This document shows positions 18,273-27,644 of a DNA stretch of 64,000 nucleotides, piece after piece (within the stretch, counting starts at the first letter, position 1; the number at the start of each line of letters is the position of its first letter). The stretch is from Microvirga ossetica (lineage in GTDB: Bacteria > Pseudomonadota > Alphaproteobacteria > Rhizobiales > Beijerinckiaceae), in the NCBI RefSeq assembly GCF_002741015.1, contig NZ_CP016616.1:3381501-3445500 (forward strand). The letters are read 5' to 3'. Below the pieces are notes generated by a model that saw only the letters and a list, made by a program, of their open reading frames with translations, ran no database searches and was not told the DNA's origin. Made by a program: the position numbers and the translations under genes.

Positions 18273-19349
18273 ATGTCCACAAGCACATCCTCCCAGCGGA
18301 TTCTGGTCACGGGCGGCGCCGGCTTCATTGGCTCCGCGGTGGCGCGTCATCTGATCGCCGACACCGATCATCAGGTCCTCGTCCTCGACAAGCTGACCTA
18401 TGCAGGCAACCTGGACTCGCTCCAGCCGGTCGCGAACAACCCACGCTACAGCTTTGTGCGGGCCGACATTCTGGATGCTTCCAGGATGCGGGAGGTGATC
18501 ACCTCCTATCGCCCGGACATCATCATGCACCTGGCGGCCGAGAGCCACGTCGATCGCTCCATCGACGGGCCGGGCGAGTTCATCCAGACTAACGTGGTCG
18601 GCACTTACACGCTGCTGCAGGCGGCTTTAGGCTACTGGCAGACCCTATCCGGCCTGGAGAAGGACGCCTTCCGCTTCCACCACATCTCCACTGATGAAGT
18701 GTTCGGCTCCCTCGGCGCTGAGGGCTATTTCACCGAAAGCACAGCCTACGATCCGCGCTCGCCTTACTCCGCCTCGAAGGCGGCCTCCGACCATCTGGTG
18801 CGGGCCTGGCACCACACCTTCGGTCTGCCAACAGTCGTCAGCAACTGCTCGAATAACTATGGGCCGTACCACTTCCCGGAGAAGCTGATCCCACTGGTCA
18901 TTCTCAATGCGCTCGAAGGCAAGCCCCTGCCGGTCTACGGCGACGGCTCGAACGTACGGGATTGGCTGTACGTGGAGGATCATGCCCGCGCGCTCGCTCT
19001 GATCGCCCTCGAGGGCCAAGTCGGCGAGGGCTACAATGTCGGCGGGCACAACGAGAAGACCAACCTAGAGGTTGTCCAGGCGATCTGCGCGATCCTGGAC
19101 GAGATCACGCCGGATGGGCGGATCGGTCCGCGCCAGAACCTGATCACCTTCGTGCGCGATCGTCCTGGTCACGACCAGCGCTATGCCATCGACCCGACCA
19201 AGATCGGCCGGGAACTGGGCTGGGTACCGCAGGATACCTTCGAGACCGGCCTGGCCAAGACGGTGCGCTGGTATCTCGACAACCGCCCCTGGTGGGAGCG
19301 CATCCGGTCAGGCGTTTACCGCGGCGAGCGCCTGGGGCAGGTGGCATGA
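18273..19349 (+). CDS. rfbB: dTDP-glucose 4,6-dehydratase
   Basis: 358 aa extended SDR, second step of dTDP-rhamnose synthesis. NAD site GGAGFIGS, catalytic [10 protein letters not shown] and [24 protein letters not shown], and C-terminal [12 protein letters not shown]. The ATG at 18273 matches the family start; a longer reading overlaps rfbC in another frame. The stop overlaps the rfbD start by 4 nt. Confidence 0.96.
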   Translation: MSTSTSSQRILVTGGAGFIGSAVARHLIADTDHQVLVLDKLTYAGNLDSLQPVANNPRYSFVRADILDASRMREVITSYRPDIIMHLAAESHVDRSIDGPGEFIQTNVVGTYTLLQAALGYWQTLSGLEKDAFRFHHISTDEVFGSLGAEGYFTESTAYDPRSPYSASKAASDHLVRAWHHTFGLPTVVSNCSNNYGPYHFPEKLIPLVILNALEGKPLPVYGDGSNVRDWLYVEDHARALALIALEGQVGEGYNVGGHNEKTNLEVVQAICAILDEITPDGRIGPRQNLITFVRDRPGHDQRYAIDPTKIGRELGWVPQDTFETGLAKTVRWYLDNRPWWERIRSGVYRGERLGQVA

Positions 19350-20233
19350 TCCTGGTCTTTGGTAGCGGCGGGCAACTGGGGCAGGAACTCGTCGGGCTTG
19401 CGCGCGTGTCAGGCGTGCCCTTAGCCGCCCTGACGCGGGCGCAGGCCGACATCAGCGATCTGGCCCAGGTGGAGCAGGCCTTGGCCGAGATCCGCCCGAG
19501 CATCGTCCTCAACGCCAGCGCCTACACCAAGGTGGATCGTGCGGAAACCGAGGAGGAGGAGGCTTTTCAAGCCAATGCGATGGGCCCTGAGATTCTGGCT
19601 AGGGCATGCGCGGCCGCCAACCTCCCCCTGATCCATGTTTCGACCGATTATGTCTTCGACGGCACCCAGAGCGGCGCTTACCGTGAGAGTGACCCCGTTG
19701 CGCCACTTGGTGTGTATGGCCGCAGCAAGTTGGCCGGCGAGGAGGCGATCCGTCGCCAACTGCCGCAGCATGTGATTGTGCGCACCTCGTGGGTCTATGG
19801 CATCCACGGAGCGAACTTCCTGAAGACCATCCTTCGCCTGGCCAGCGAGCGCGATGAGTTGCGCATTGTCGGCGATCAACGCGGCTGCCCCACGTCAACA
19901 ATGGATCTCGGCCGGGCGCTGCTGGCCGTGGCTCAGGCTCTGGGCGAGGGCTGGGCGGTGCCTGGCACCTATCATTTGGCCGGGACCGGAGTGACGACCT
20001 GGCACGGTTTTGCCTCGCGGATCGTGGCGGCTCAGACGCCTTTCACCGGCCGATCACCGTCCGTCGTGCCGATCCGAACGGAGGAGTATCCAACGCCAGC
20101 TACGCGGCCAGTGAATTCGGAACTCGACTCCAGCATGTTCGGCCGCACCTTCGGCTTTGCGGCACGGCCGTGGGAAACAGCCGTCGACGGAACCGTGGCG
20201 CGGCTGCTGTCGCGCGGCCAAACGACATCGTAA
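19346..20233 (+). CDS. rfbD: dTDP-4-dehydrorhamnose reductase
   Basis: 295 aa; NAD(P)H-dependent final step giving dTDP-L-rhamnose. Starts [15 protein letters not shown] at an ATGA overlap with rfbB. Has [11 protein letters not shown] and the catalytic Tyr-Lys in [10 protein letters not shown], plus [15 protein letters not shown]. The 27-nt gap to rfbA indicates one transcript. Confidence 0.95.
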   Translation: MILVFGSGGQLGQELVGLARVSGVPLAALTRAQADISDLAQVEQALAEIRPSIVLNASAYTKVDRAETEEEEAFQANAMGPEILARACAAANLPLIHVSTDYVFDGTQSGAYRESDPVAPLGVYGRSKLAGEEAIRRQLPQHVIVRTSWVYGIHGANFLKTILRLASERDELRIVGDQRGCPTSTMDLGRALLAVAQALGEGWAVPGTYHLAGTGVTTWHGFASRIVAAQTPFTGRSPSVVPIRTEEYPTPATRPVNSELDSSMFGRTFGFAARPWETAVDGTVARLLSRGQTTS

Positions 20234-20260
20234 TTCAGAACAGAAATCGAGGGACTCACC

Positions 20261-21142
20261 ATGGACCGAAAAGGCATTATTCTCGCAGGTGGCTCGGGCA
20301 CACGCCTGCATCCGCTGACGCTGTCGACCTCGAAGCAACTGCTGGCGATCTACGACAAGCCGATGATCTACTATCCCCTCACGTCGCTGATGCTGGCGGG
20401 AATCAAGGATATTCTGATCATCACGACCCCTGAGGACCAGGCGGCCTTTAAGCGGCTGCTGGGCACCGGGAGCCAATGGGGCATTCGCCTCGAGTATGCG
20501 GTGCAGCCGAGCCCTGATGGTCTGGCGCAAGCCTTCATCATCGGCGAAGACTTCCTGCGCGGGCATCCGTCCTGCCTGGTTCTGGGTGACAACCTCATCT
20601 ACGGCCATGGTCTGACGGAGGTGCTGCAGCAGGCCCATCAGCGGCCTGAGGGTGCCACTGTCTTCGGGTACCGGGTCGAGGATCCAGAGCGTTACGGGAT
20701 TGTCGCCTTTGACGCGGACGGGCGTGCCACCTCCATCGAGGAGAAGCCAGCAGCCCCGAAGTCGCACTGGGCGGTGATTGGCCTGTACTTCTACGACGAG
20801 CAAGCGGTCGAAATCGCCAAAAGCATCAAGCCCTCGCCGCGGGGCGAGTTGGAGATCACCGACCTCAACAACGTCTACCTCAATCAGGGCAATCTCTATG
20901 TCGAGCGGCTGGGACGGGGCTACACCTGGCTCGATGCCGGCACGCACGAGTCGCTGCTGGAAGCCGGGGAATTCGTGCGCGTGCTGCAGTCCCGGCAGGG
21001 CCAGTTGATCGCCTCGCCGGAGGAGATTGCCTACCGTCAGGGCTGGATCGATCGCTGGAGCTTCGAGGAGGTGGCGACCAAGCTCGCTAAGACGAAATAC
21101 GGCCAAATGCTGCTGAGTCAGCTTCAGGCGCACGAGCTTTAG
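20261..21142 (+). CDS. rfbA: Glucose-1-phosphate thymidylyltransferase
   Basis: 293 aa; makes dTDP-glucose from glucose-1-phosphate and dTTP, first step of the pathway. N-terminal nucleotidyltransferase motif [37 protein letters not shown] and EEKP are all present. Good ribosome site (GAGGGAC) before the ATG. Last gene of the rhamnose operon. Confidence 0.96.
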   Translation: MDRKGIILAGGSGTRLHPLTLSTSKQLLAIYDKPMIYYPLTSLMLAGIKDILIITTPEDQAAFKRLLGTGSQWGIRLEYAVQPSPDGLAQAFIIGEDFLRGHPSCLVLGDNLIYGHGLTEVLQQAHQRPEGATVFGYRVEDPERYGIVAFDADGRATSIEEKPAAPKSHWAVIGLYFYDEQAVEIAKSIKPSPRGELEITDLNNVYLNQGNLYVERLGRGYTWLDAGTHESLLEAGEFVRVLQSRQGQLIASPEEIAYRQGWIDRWSFEEVATKLAKTKYGQMLLSQLQAHEL

Positions 21143-21485
21143 GGCGCGAAGCGAGAGGCTTCCGTCTCAAAGCAGCGACGGAAGAAGCCAGGGAGATCGC
21201 CACCCCCAACGGCTGAGGACGGTCCTCCGACGATCACTGTTCGCCGCAGGGCCCTTTACACGGGAAAGGCATCCGTGACCGAGCGGCGAGGGCCGATCCA
21301 CCCTCTCCAAACGGCATAATCAATTATATCCAGCGTCGTCATTCGACCAACACAGCTATCACACAATCGGTGCTCCTAAAGTGACGTTCTGGCTCGGGAG
21401 GGATAGCCCCTTACCCCGTCATGGCCGATAATGGACGCTCCGGCATAGGCGATCCTACCCACGCATTCACATGCGAGGGATTGCG
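21143..21485. other. Intergenic region between rfbA and the metalloprotease
   Basis: About 340 nt without a gene. An 8-bp inverted repeat (CTTCCGTC 21159-21166 / GACGGAAG 21177-21184) follows rfbA but has no T-tract, so it is at best a weak terminator. The rest presumably carries the protease promoter. Confidence 0.4.
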
Positions 21486-22910
21486 ATGGCTTATGCTGAG
21501 TTTGCGGAGAGAGCCGGTAATCCGAGTGTCGATGGTCTGCTGTTCGGCATGCGATGGAACAGCCTGGAACTGACGTACAGCTTCCCACAGCAGGCGTCCC
21601 TTTACGGGCGGGGTTATGGTCTGGGAGAGCCGGACAACAATTTCGAACCCCTGAACGGTCCTCAGATCGAGGCAGCACGCGTCGTCTTCAACGCAATCTC
21701 CGCGGCCACCCGCTTATCCTTCCGGGAGATTACTGAAACGGCCTCCGTTCATGCCGATCTTCGCCTTGCCATGTCGGATGTCCCAAAACCCGCGTGGACC
21801 TACACAATCGATGACGGGGCGGAGGGGGGCGATATCTGGTTCGGCAATTCCAACGGCTGGTATGACAGCCCAACGCCCGGTACGTACGCTTTCTGGGGTT
21901 TCCTTCATGAGATTGGCCACGCCCTTGGCCTGAAGCATGGGCATGAAGAAGGCGGATTCGGAGCCCTGCCGTTCGCACAGGACTCCATGGAATTCACAGT
22001 CACAACGTACCGGTCTTATGTTGGGGCGGGCAATGTTCTCGAAAATGAAACCTATGGCTATGCTCAGACCCTGATGATGGAGGATCTCGCGGCGCTGCAG
22101 CACCTGTACGGCGCCAACTACGCCACTCGGAGCGGCGACACGGTTTACCGGTGGGGCTCCAAAACCGGTCAGATGTTTATCGATGGAGTCGGGCAGCCGC
22201 ACGCGGGCGACAACCGGGTTTTCATGACCATCTGGGATGGCGGCGGACTTGATACGTACGATTTGTCCAACTACGCCACTAATCTGAGCATCGATTTGCG
22301 GCCAGGCGCGTGGTCGACACTATCCGACCGCCAGCTGGCTTATCTCGGCGGCTTCTTCAATTTTGCCCGTGGCAGTATCAACAATGCACTCCTTTACCAG
22401 GGAGATCCTCGCTCCCTGATCGAGAACGCGACAGGCGGATCCGGCAACGACCGCCTGGTTGGCAACGACGCGGCCAATATGCTTCGCGGTGGTAAGGGGA
22501 CCGATCGACTCACGGGATTGCTGGGGGACGACACTCTCATCGGCGGATATGGGAACGACATTCTGCGTGGAGGCCTAGGGGCCGACAGGTTCTGGTTTGA
22601 CACGAAGGCCAATCGCGCCACCAACACCGACAAAATCACAGATTTTGATATCAGGGCAGACCACATTTGCCTTGATAACGCAATTTTCAAGGTCCTCGGC
22701 AAAGGCTCCCCCACGAAACCCGTGGCCCTGAAGAAAGCTTTCTTCGCTATCGGTGATCATGCCAAGGACGCCAATGACTTTGTCATCTTCGACGCACGCA
22801 AGGGTCTTCTATTTTACGATGCTGATGGGTCCGACGCTGGCCAGGCCGTTCTTTTCGCCACCCTATCGAAGGGCCTTAAACTCACGGCAGCCGACTTCTT
22901 CGTTGTCTGA
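21486..22910 (+). CDS. Serralysin-like M10 metalloprotease with RTX repeats
   Basis: 474 aa from the ATG at 21486 (GAGGGA just upstream); an ATG at 21471 would add five residues. Zinc site HEIGHALGLKH at residues 141-151, then the expected LMMEDLAALQHLYGAN/TRSGDTVY stretch of serralysins. RTX nonapeptides (GGSGNDRLVG...GGYGNDILRGG) lie at roughly 318-370, followed by a C-terminal T1SS-type domain ending ADFFVV. Secreted Ca/Zn endopeptidase. The Met-turn position reads VTTYRSY, with Thr173 where Met is normal; the adjacent Tyr is kept. It has no exporter of its own and could use the T1SS at 9484-12539. Confidence 0.9.
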   Translation: MAYAEFAERAGNPSVDGLLFGMRWNSLELTYSFPQQASLYGRGYGLGEPDNNFEPLNGPQIEAARVVFNAISAATRLSFREITETASVHADLRLAMSDVPKPAWTYTIDDGAEGGDIWFGNSNGWYDSPTPGTYAFWGFLHEIGHALGLKHGHEEGGFGALPFAQDSMEFTVTTYRSYVGAGNVLENETYGYAQTLMMEDLAALQHLYGANYATRSGDTVYRWGSKTGQMFIDGVGQPHAGDNRVFMTIWDGGGLDTYDLSNYATNLSIDLRPGAWSTLSDRQLAYLGGFFNFARGSINNALLYQGDPRSLIENATGGSGNDRLVGNDAANMLRGGKGTDRLTGLLGDDTLIGGYGNDILRGGLGADRFWFDTKANRATNTDKITDFDIRADHICLDNAIFKVLGKGSPTKPVALKKAFFAIGDHAKDANDFVIFDARKGLLFYDADGSDAGQAVLFATLSKGLKLTAADFFVV

Positions 22911-23048
22911 ACGCAGAGGGTGAGGCAAGTCCTCTGCGACTAGCCGGGGCCGCATAGAACAAACATCTCAGGAGACTTGCGGGCGTTGGGGTCTGTCCAT
23001 CCGCCGGTCCCAGCGACGGTGCGTATCGCTGGGTGTGGCGGCTGTGGT

Positions 23049-23288
23049 TCAGGAGCCGAGCGTGAGCATCTTGCGACGGCGGTCGTGGCTGAACTCGCGC
23101 CAGCCAATGACCGTTCCTGCGATGACCTCGCCGGTTGCTTGGTTTCGCCACGTCCCGTCCGTGTGCTGGCAGGGAAACCGGATCAGGTAGGTTCCGACAT
23201 GATCCTCGCACAACACCTGCACCGGATAATCAGAGGGCGGATCCCGATCCGTGATGAAATCATTGAGCCGATTCTTTCGTGTCGCCAT
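23049..23288 (-). CDS. Small hypothetical protein
   Basis: 79 aa, charged, cytoplasmic-looking, starting MATRKNRLNDFITDRDPP. It has an AAAGG ribosome-like site about 9 nt upstream of the ATG at 23288. The composition (two Cys, two Trp) and codon use look coding rather than random. No family recognised. It stands alone between two long non-coding segments. Confidence 0.55.
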   Translation of the reverse strand: MATRKNRLNDFITDRDPPSDYPVQVLCEDHVGTYLIRFPCQHTDGTWRNQATGEVIAGTVIGWREFSHDRRRKMLTLGS

Positions 23289-23787
23289 TGTTCCAGCCTT
23301 TCAAGTGTCGCCTCATTGGCCGCCCGCCACTGAATGAGCGTGTTGATCAGTGACCCTCGCGACCACGGAGCATGCTACCACCGGCCGGTGGTTCTGCGCA
23401 TCCAGACCGACGACAGTTCTTCCCCGGCATGGCACGTTCAGGCTGATTCTGCTCCGCGATCTGGGCATGTTGCGCGGCTGTATCTATGTGCGTAGAAGAT
23501 CTCGACTTCGGCCCAGCCATCTCATACGTGCTGTTCAGTCGTATGGATGTCGGGATCTAACTGAAACTGACCTATCCAGTGAGACCTCTGGATGGCTGCA
23601 TTTTCTCAGCCGCTCACGGTGAAGTACCGGTCCTTTTAGCTGCAGTCGTTGCCGCAGCACTAAAGGGAAAGCCTAGCCGACGTCGTCTCTAAGCGTAAAT
23701 TCCTATAATTCGACTTCCGGCGAGGTCAGGAGCCGCTAGTATCGGCTTGCGATATTCTGTTGCGCAAAGATAAGGTATTACCTGCAT

Positions 23788-23834
23788 CCCAAAGCGAAAC
23801 GAGGCGGTACATCCGCGCCTCGCTCGCATTTGGG
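23788..23834. other. Long stem-loop, possible structured RNA
   Basis: CCCAAA pairs with TTTGGG, then GCGA with TCGC, then CGAGGCG with CGCCTCG, around a 9-nt loop with a few internal mismatches. No T-tract follows on either strand, so it is unlike a simple terminator. Confidence 0.4.
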
Positions 23835-23887
23835 AGAGTCCCCAATCCCCTTGCCGGATCGGTCCCAGGATGATCGGCTTGCCAGGG

Positions 23888-23903
23888 TTAACAACCCGTT
23901 AAC
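23888..23903. promoter_or_regulatory. CtrA-like box TTAA-N7-TTAAC
   Basis: TTAACAACCCGTTAAC fits the alphaproteobacterial CtrA consensus exactly and reads almost the same on both strands. No obvious target gene is close. Confidence 0.35.
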
Positions 23904-24010
23904 AAAATCTTCCTTTAGGGAATATGTGGCGCAGACCGCCGTATAGCCTGCTTTCCTGTCGATCTATTATAACGACATGAAGGAGCGGGCCGGCATCGAC
24001 GCCGGCGCGA

Positions 24011-25528
24011 TCACATCACCGCGCCGACCTGCCAGGGAACGAATTCGAGATCGCCATAGCCGAGGATCTCCGACTTGGTGTGTTCCCCGGATGCGACGCG
24101 AAGCAGGATCTCGAAGATTTCCTCGCCCTTCCGTTCAAGAGAGACGCCATCGAGGATGTCGCCGCAATTGATATCCATGTCGTCGGTCATGCGGCGGTAG
24201 ATGTCGGAATTCGTGGCGAGCTTCAGGGAGGGCACGGGCTTGCAGCCGAAGGCCGATCCGCGGCCAGTGGTGAACGCGATCAGGTTCGCGCCGCCTGCGA
24301 CCTGGCCGGTCGCGGCCACGGGATCGTAGCCGGGCGTATCCATGTAGACGAAGCCGCGATCCCTGACCTGTTCGGCATATTCATAAACGGCACGAAGCGT
24401 CGAGCGTCCGCCCTTGGCCGACGCTCCCAGAGATTTTTCGAGGATCGTGGTGAGCCCGCCGGCCTTGTTGCCGGGCGACGGGTTGTTGTTCATCTCGCCG
24501 CCGTTGCGGGCGGTGTAGTCCTCCCACCACTTGATCCGGGAAACGAGCTTCTCCCCGATCTCCCGGGTCGCAGCGCGCCGGGTGAGCAGGTGTTCCGCCC
24601 CATAGATCTCCGGCGTCTCGGAGAGAATGGACGTTCCGCCATGGCGCACCAGCAGGTCGGAGGCGACGCCGAGAGCCGGGTTGGCGGTGAGGGCCGAATA
24701 GCCGTCGGAGCCGCCGCACTGGAGGGCCAGCACAAGTTCCGAAGCGGGACGGGTTTCGCGCTGGGTCTTCGCCGCGATCGGAAGCATGTTCTTCACGGCA
24801 TCGACGATCGCCTGCACCGTGCGCCTTGTGCCGCCCGTCTCCTGAATGGTCAGCGTGCGGAAGGTATCCGTTTCCGTCAGGCCGTATTCCTGCTTCATCC
24901 GTCCGATCTGGAACACCTCGCAGCCGAGGCCGACCATGATCACGCCGGCGAAATTGGGATGGCTCGCATAGCCCCACTGGGTGCGGCGCAGGATGTCGAA
25001 GCCCTCGCCATAGGCCGCATGCCCGCAACCCGTGCCGTGGACGATGGCCACGATTCCGTCGATGCCGGGATAGTCGCGCAGGATCCCGGAGCGCTCGACC
25101 TCCGCCGCTGCGAAACGCGCCACGGATGCGGAGCAGTTCACGGAGGTGAGGATGCCGATATAGTTGCGGGTGCCGGTGCGGCCGGAGGCGCGCCGGTAGC
25201 CCTGGAAGGTGGCGCGCATCTCGGGCGCGAGCAGATCGTCCTCCTTCGCCTCGACGCAGAAGGCATAGTCACGCTCGAAATCGTGCAGGCCGACATTGTG
25301 CTCATGCACCCATTCGCCCGGTGCGATATGCGTCTCGGCGAAGCCGATGATCTGGCCGAACTTGCGGATCGGCTCGCCCTCGCGGATCGGCACCGCAGCC
25401 ATCTTGTGACCGCGCAGGATGCGCTCGCGGGCGGTCGGTCCGGCGACGTCGGCGCCCTGGTCCACGAGGTCGATGGCGATGACGATGTTGTCATCGGGGG
25501 AAAGGCGGATCGTACGCGGAGTGCTCAT
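24011..25528 (-). CDS. UxaA-family dehydratase (altronate/galactarate type)
   Basis: 505 aa from the ATG at 25528. An N-terminal SAF-like domain (DDNIVIAIDLVDQG) is followed by the large catalytic domain with GTGCGHAAYG, VGLGCEVFQ, LQCGGSDGYSALTANPALG and the C-terminal EFVPWQVGAVM. The family removes water from sugar acids such as D-altronate or D-galactarate, using Fe or Mn, to give 2-keto-3-deoxy acids. Substrate cannot be fixed. It lies 43 nt after the TRAP remnant and near a GntR regulator, so the locus once imported and broke down an acid sugar. Confidence 0.88.
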   Translation of the reverse strand: MSTPRTIRLSPDDNIVIAIDLVDQGADVAGPTARERILRGHKMAAVPIREGEPIRKFGQIIGFAETHIAPGEWVHEHNVGLHDFERDYAFCVEAKEDDLLAPEMRATFQGYRRASGRTGTRNYIGILTSVNCSASVARFAAAEVERSGILRDYPGIDGIVAIVHGTGCGHAAYGEGFDILRRTQWGYASHPNFAGVIMVGLGCEVFQIGRMKQEYGLTETDTFRTLTIQETGGTRRTVQAIVDAVKNMLPIAAKTQRETRPASELVLALQCGGSDGYSALTANPALGVASDLLVRHGGTSILSETPEIYGAEHLLTRRAATREIGEKLVSRIKWWEDYTARNGGEMNNNPSPGNKAGGLTTILEKSLGASAKGGRSTLRAVYEYAEQVRDRGFVYMDTPGYDPVAATGQVAGGANLIAFTTGRGSAFGCKPVPSLKLATNSDIYRRMTDDMDINCGDILDGVSLERKGEEIFEILLRVASGEHTKSEILGYGDLEFVPWQVGAVM

Positions 25529-25571
25529 GAATATCACATGTTTCAATTGAATGGGTTGATCGATTTCGTCA

Positions 25572-25928
25572 TCACCGTCCCAGACCCATCTTCTGCGGCA
25601 GCCAGAGTGTCAATTCCGGAATGTAGGTGATCGCAATGAGGGCCAGCATCAAGGGGACGAGCCAGGGAAGGATCGCGATCGTGGTGCGCTCGACGGAAAG
25701 CTTAGCGACGCGTGCCAGCACGAAGAGCACCACTCCCGGCGGCGGGTGGAGAAGGCCGATTATCACCTGCACGGCCCACATGGATTGGGTATGGAACGGC
25801 TCGGAGGTCTCGTAGACATGGGCCCATCTGAGCTTCGTTTGCGCATGGGCGGGAGGCGTGGGCAGGGCGAGCACGGCAGCGGCGGACAATCCCAGCAGAT
25901 AGCGTCGCGTATGGTGTATCATATCCAA
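25572..25928 (-). pseudogene. DctP-DctM fusion remnant of a TRAP transporter operon
   Basis: 118 aa in one open frame made of two unrelated pieces. Residues 1-30 are a signal peptide ending AHAQ; 31-52 (TKLRWAHVYETSEPFHT..) are the mature N-terminus of a periplasmic solute-binding protein (DctP). From about residue 53 the sequence is the C-terminus of the large TRAP permease (GLLHPPPGVVLFVLARVAK through LWLPQKMG). Most of dctP, all of dctQ and most of dctM are missing, as expected from one in-frame deletion near nt 25770. It cannot transport. Confidence 0.88.
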
Positions 25929-26031
25929 AAGCCTCCCGAAGCTCCGGCTCTGGGTCCGGATTGCGCGTTCCCGGGCAGCTCCGCTCGCATAAGAGATCCG
26001 ACGAGCTGGTGGCGCTTGCCCATCGGTTCAA

Positions 26032-26043
26032 CTAACATGTTAG
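26032..26043. promoter_or_regulatory. GntR operator candidate
   Basis: CTAACATGTTAG, a perfect 12-bp palindrome four nt before the ATG of the GntR/FCD regulator, in the divergent region with the TRAP remnant. The position suggests autorepression and control of both directions. Confidence 0.55.
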
Positions 26044-26047
26044 GCCA

Positions 26048-26764
26048 ATGGACGCGCTCGACAAGAGAAAAAAGTACGCCTTCCTCGCTTCCCTGGAGCG
26101 GGGCCCGCGTGGGAACACGACCGAGCAGGTGGAGCGCTCGCTGCGCGCTGCCATCGTGGATCTCGATTTCGCACCCGGCGAGTTCATCGATAAGGGGGCG
26201 GTCTGCGCTGCCCTCGGGGTGTCCCGCTTTCCCGTTTCGGAGGCACTGACCCGCTTGGCCGCGGAGGGACTTGTCGAGATCCTGCCGCAGCGCGGTTCCC
26301 GCGCCGCGCGTATCCGCCTGTCGGAAATCAAGGAATCCATGCTGATCCGCCAGGCTCTCGAAGGCATGGTCGCCGAGATCGCCGCCACGAGCCTGCCGCC
26401 CGAGACCCTTCAGGTCCTTCGCTCCAACCTCGAGGCGCAGCAGGAGGCGGTCTCACGCGGCGACCGCCCCGGCTTCTACGGGCTGGACCTCGAATTTCAC
26501 ATGATCCTCGTTCAAGGGCTGCAACTGCCCCGCGTCGCCGCCGCGATCGACGCCTCGCGCGCCAACATCGACCGTGTCCGCCGCCTGTTGTCCTCGCCCC
26601 GCCGCCACGCGGTGACGCTGGCCGAGCATCGGGAGATTTTCCGCGCGCTCGAGGCTCGTGATGCCCAAGCGGCGCGCCGCGCCGTCCACACTCATCTCGA
26701 GGCCGTCATGGAAGAACTCGGGCGCTTTTCGGTCGAGCACGCCGAGGTCTTCGTCCACGCCTGA
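26048..26764 (+). CDS. GntR-family transcriptional regulator, FCD subfamily
   Basis: 238 aa. N-terminal winged helix (EQVERSLRAAIVDLDFAPGEFIDKGAVCAALGVSRFPVSEALTRLAAEG..) and C-terminal all-helical FCD ligand domain with metal-type His residues (DLEFHMILV, EHREIFRALEARD, HTHLEAVMEEL). Such regulators usually bind organic or sugar acids. Divergent from the TRAP/UxaA locus, hence probably its local regulator. No Shine-Dalgarno is clear at the ATG at 26048. Confidence 0.9.
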   Translation: MDALDKRKKYAFLASLERGPRGNTTEQVERSLRAAIVDLDFAPGEFIDKGAVCAALGVSRFPVSEALTRLAAEGLVEILPQRGSRAARIRLSEIKESMLIRQALEGMVAEIAATSLPPETLQVLRSNLEAQQEAVSRGDRPGFYGLDLEFHMILVQGLQLPRVAAAIDASRANIDRVRRLLSSPRRHAVTLAEHREIFRALEARDAQAARRAVHTHLEAVMEELGRFSVEHAEVFVHA

Positions 26765-26908
26765 GGGGAAGGGCGGAGTGCGACGAGGACACGGATTCGG
26801 TCGGTCGATTCTGGCGCATTCTCCCTCGGAAGCGACACTTCACCGCAGATTTCTTCGGGTATATACCTATCGACCGGCGAAGGGGCTTCGCTTGCAGGAG
26901 ATTATGCG

Positions 26909-27571
26909 ATGACACTCCAGATCGGCGAAGTTGCACCGGATTTCGAAGCAGAGACGACGGAAGGGCGCATTCGCTTCCATGACTGGATGGGCGATTCCTG
27001 GTGCGTGCTCTTCTCTCATCCCAAGGACTTCACCCCCGTCTGCACGACGGAGCTGGGATACATGGCAAGGATCAAGCCCGAGTTCGACCAGCGCAATGTG
27101 AAGGTCATCGGCCTCAGCGTCGATCCCGTTTCCAACCATGCGCGGTGGGCCGACGATATCAGGGAAACGCAAGGAACCGCACCCAACTACCCGATGATCG
27201 GCGATTCCGATCTCACTATTTCCAAGCTCTACGGCATGCTCCCGGCGAGCACGGGCGGAACCTCCGAGGGAAGGACGCCGGCGGACAACCAGACCGTGCG
27301 CAACGTCTTCGTCGTCGGGCCCGACAAGAAGATCAAGCTCGTCCTCGTCTATCCCATGACGACTGGCCGCAATTTCGATGAAGTGCTCCGCGTCATCGAC
27401 TCGCTCCAGCTGACCGCCAAGCACAGGGTCGCGACGCCCGCGAACTGGAAGCAGGGCGAGGATGTGATCATCGCAGGCTCGGTGTCGGACGACGAGGCGA
27501 AGAAGATTTATCCGCAGGGCTGGAAAGCGCCGAAGCCGTATATCCGGATCGTGCCCCATCCTCAGGGTTGA
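26909..27571 (+). CDS. 1-Cys peroxiredoxin (Prx6 type)
   Basis: 220 aa. Thioredoxin fold with the peroxidatic Cys45 in FSHPKDFTPVCTTELG and the distal Arg in TVRNVF. The long C-terminal extension (KQGEDVIIAGSVSDDEAKK..) is the Prx6 dimer domain. No resolving Cys in the usual place; the only other Cys is residue 32. Reduces H2O2 and organic peroxides. Well-placed GGAG before the ATG. Confidence 0.93.
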   Translation: MTLQIGEVAPDFEAETTEGRIRFHDWMGDSWCVLFSHPKDFTPVCTTELGYMARIKPEFDQRNVKVIGLSVDPVSNHARWADDIRETQGTAPNYPMIGDSDLTISKLYGMLPASTGGTSEGRTPADNQTVRNVFVVGPDKKIKLVLVYPMTTGRNFDEVLRVIDSLQLTAKHRVATPANWKQGEDVIIAGSVSDDEAKKIYPQGWKAPKPYIRIVPHPQG

Positions 27572-27644
27572 TGGGACATCTCTCCGAAAAGAACGGCTCA
27601 GAGCCGATGCAATCGCATAGTTGTGTCTCCAGGGAGCAGGAGCG

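Larger units (their letters stand above)
23289..24010. other. 722-nt gene-poor region
   Basis: No credible gene. Contains a strong imperfect stem-loop (23788-23834) and a TTAA-N7-TTAAC sequence (23888-23903). It may hold a small RNA or regulatory DNA, or be the scar of lost genes beside the decayed sugar-acid locus. Confidence 0.45.

Noticed and set aside
22912..22938. 8-bp hairpin after the metalloprotease (CGCAGAGG/CCTCTGCG)
   Set aside because: No T-run and an 11-nt loop; too weak to call a terminator.
24080..25630. 516-codon plus-strand frame opposite the UxaA-family gene
   Set aside because: The minus strand encodes conserved GCGH and EFVPW motifs; the plus frame is an Ala/Gly/Asp/Arg-rich shadow.
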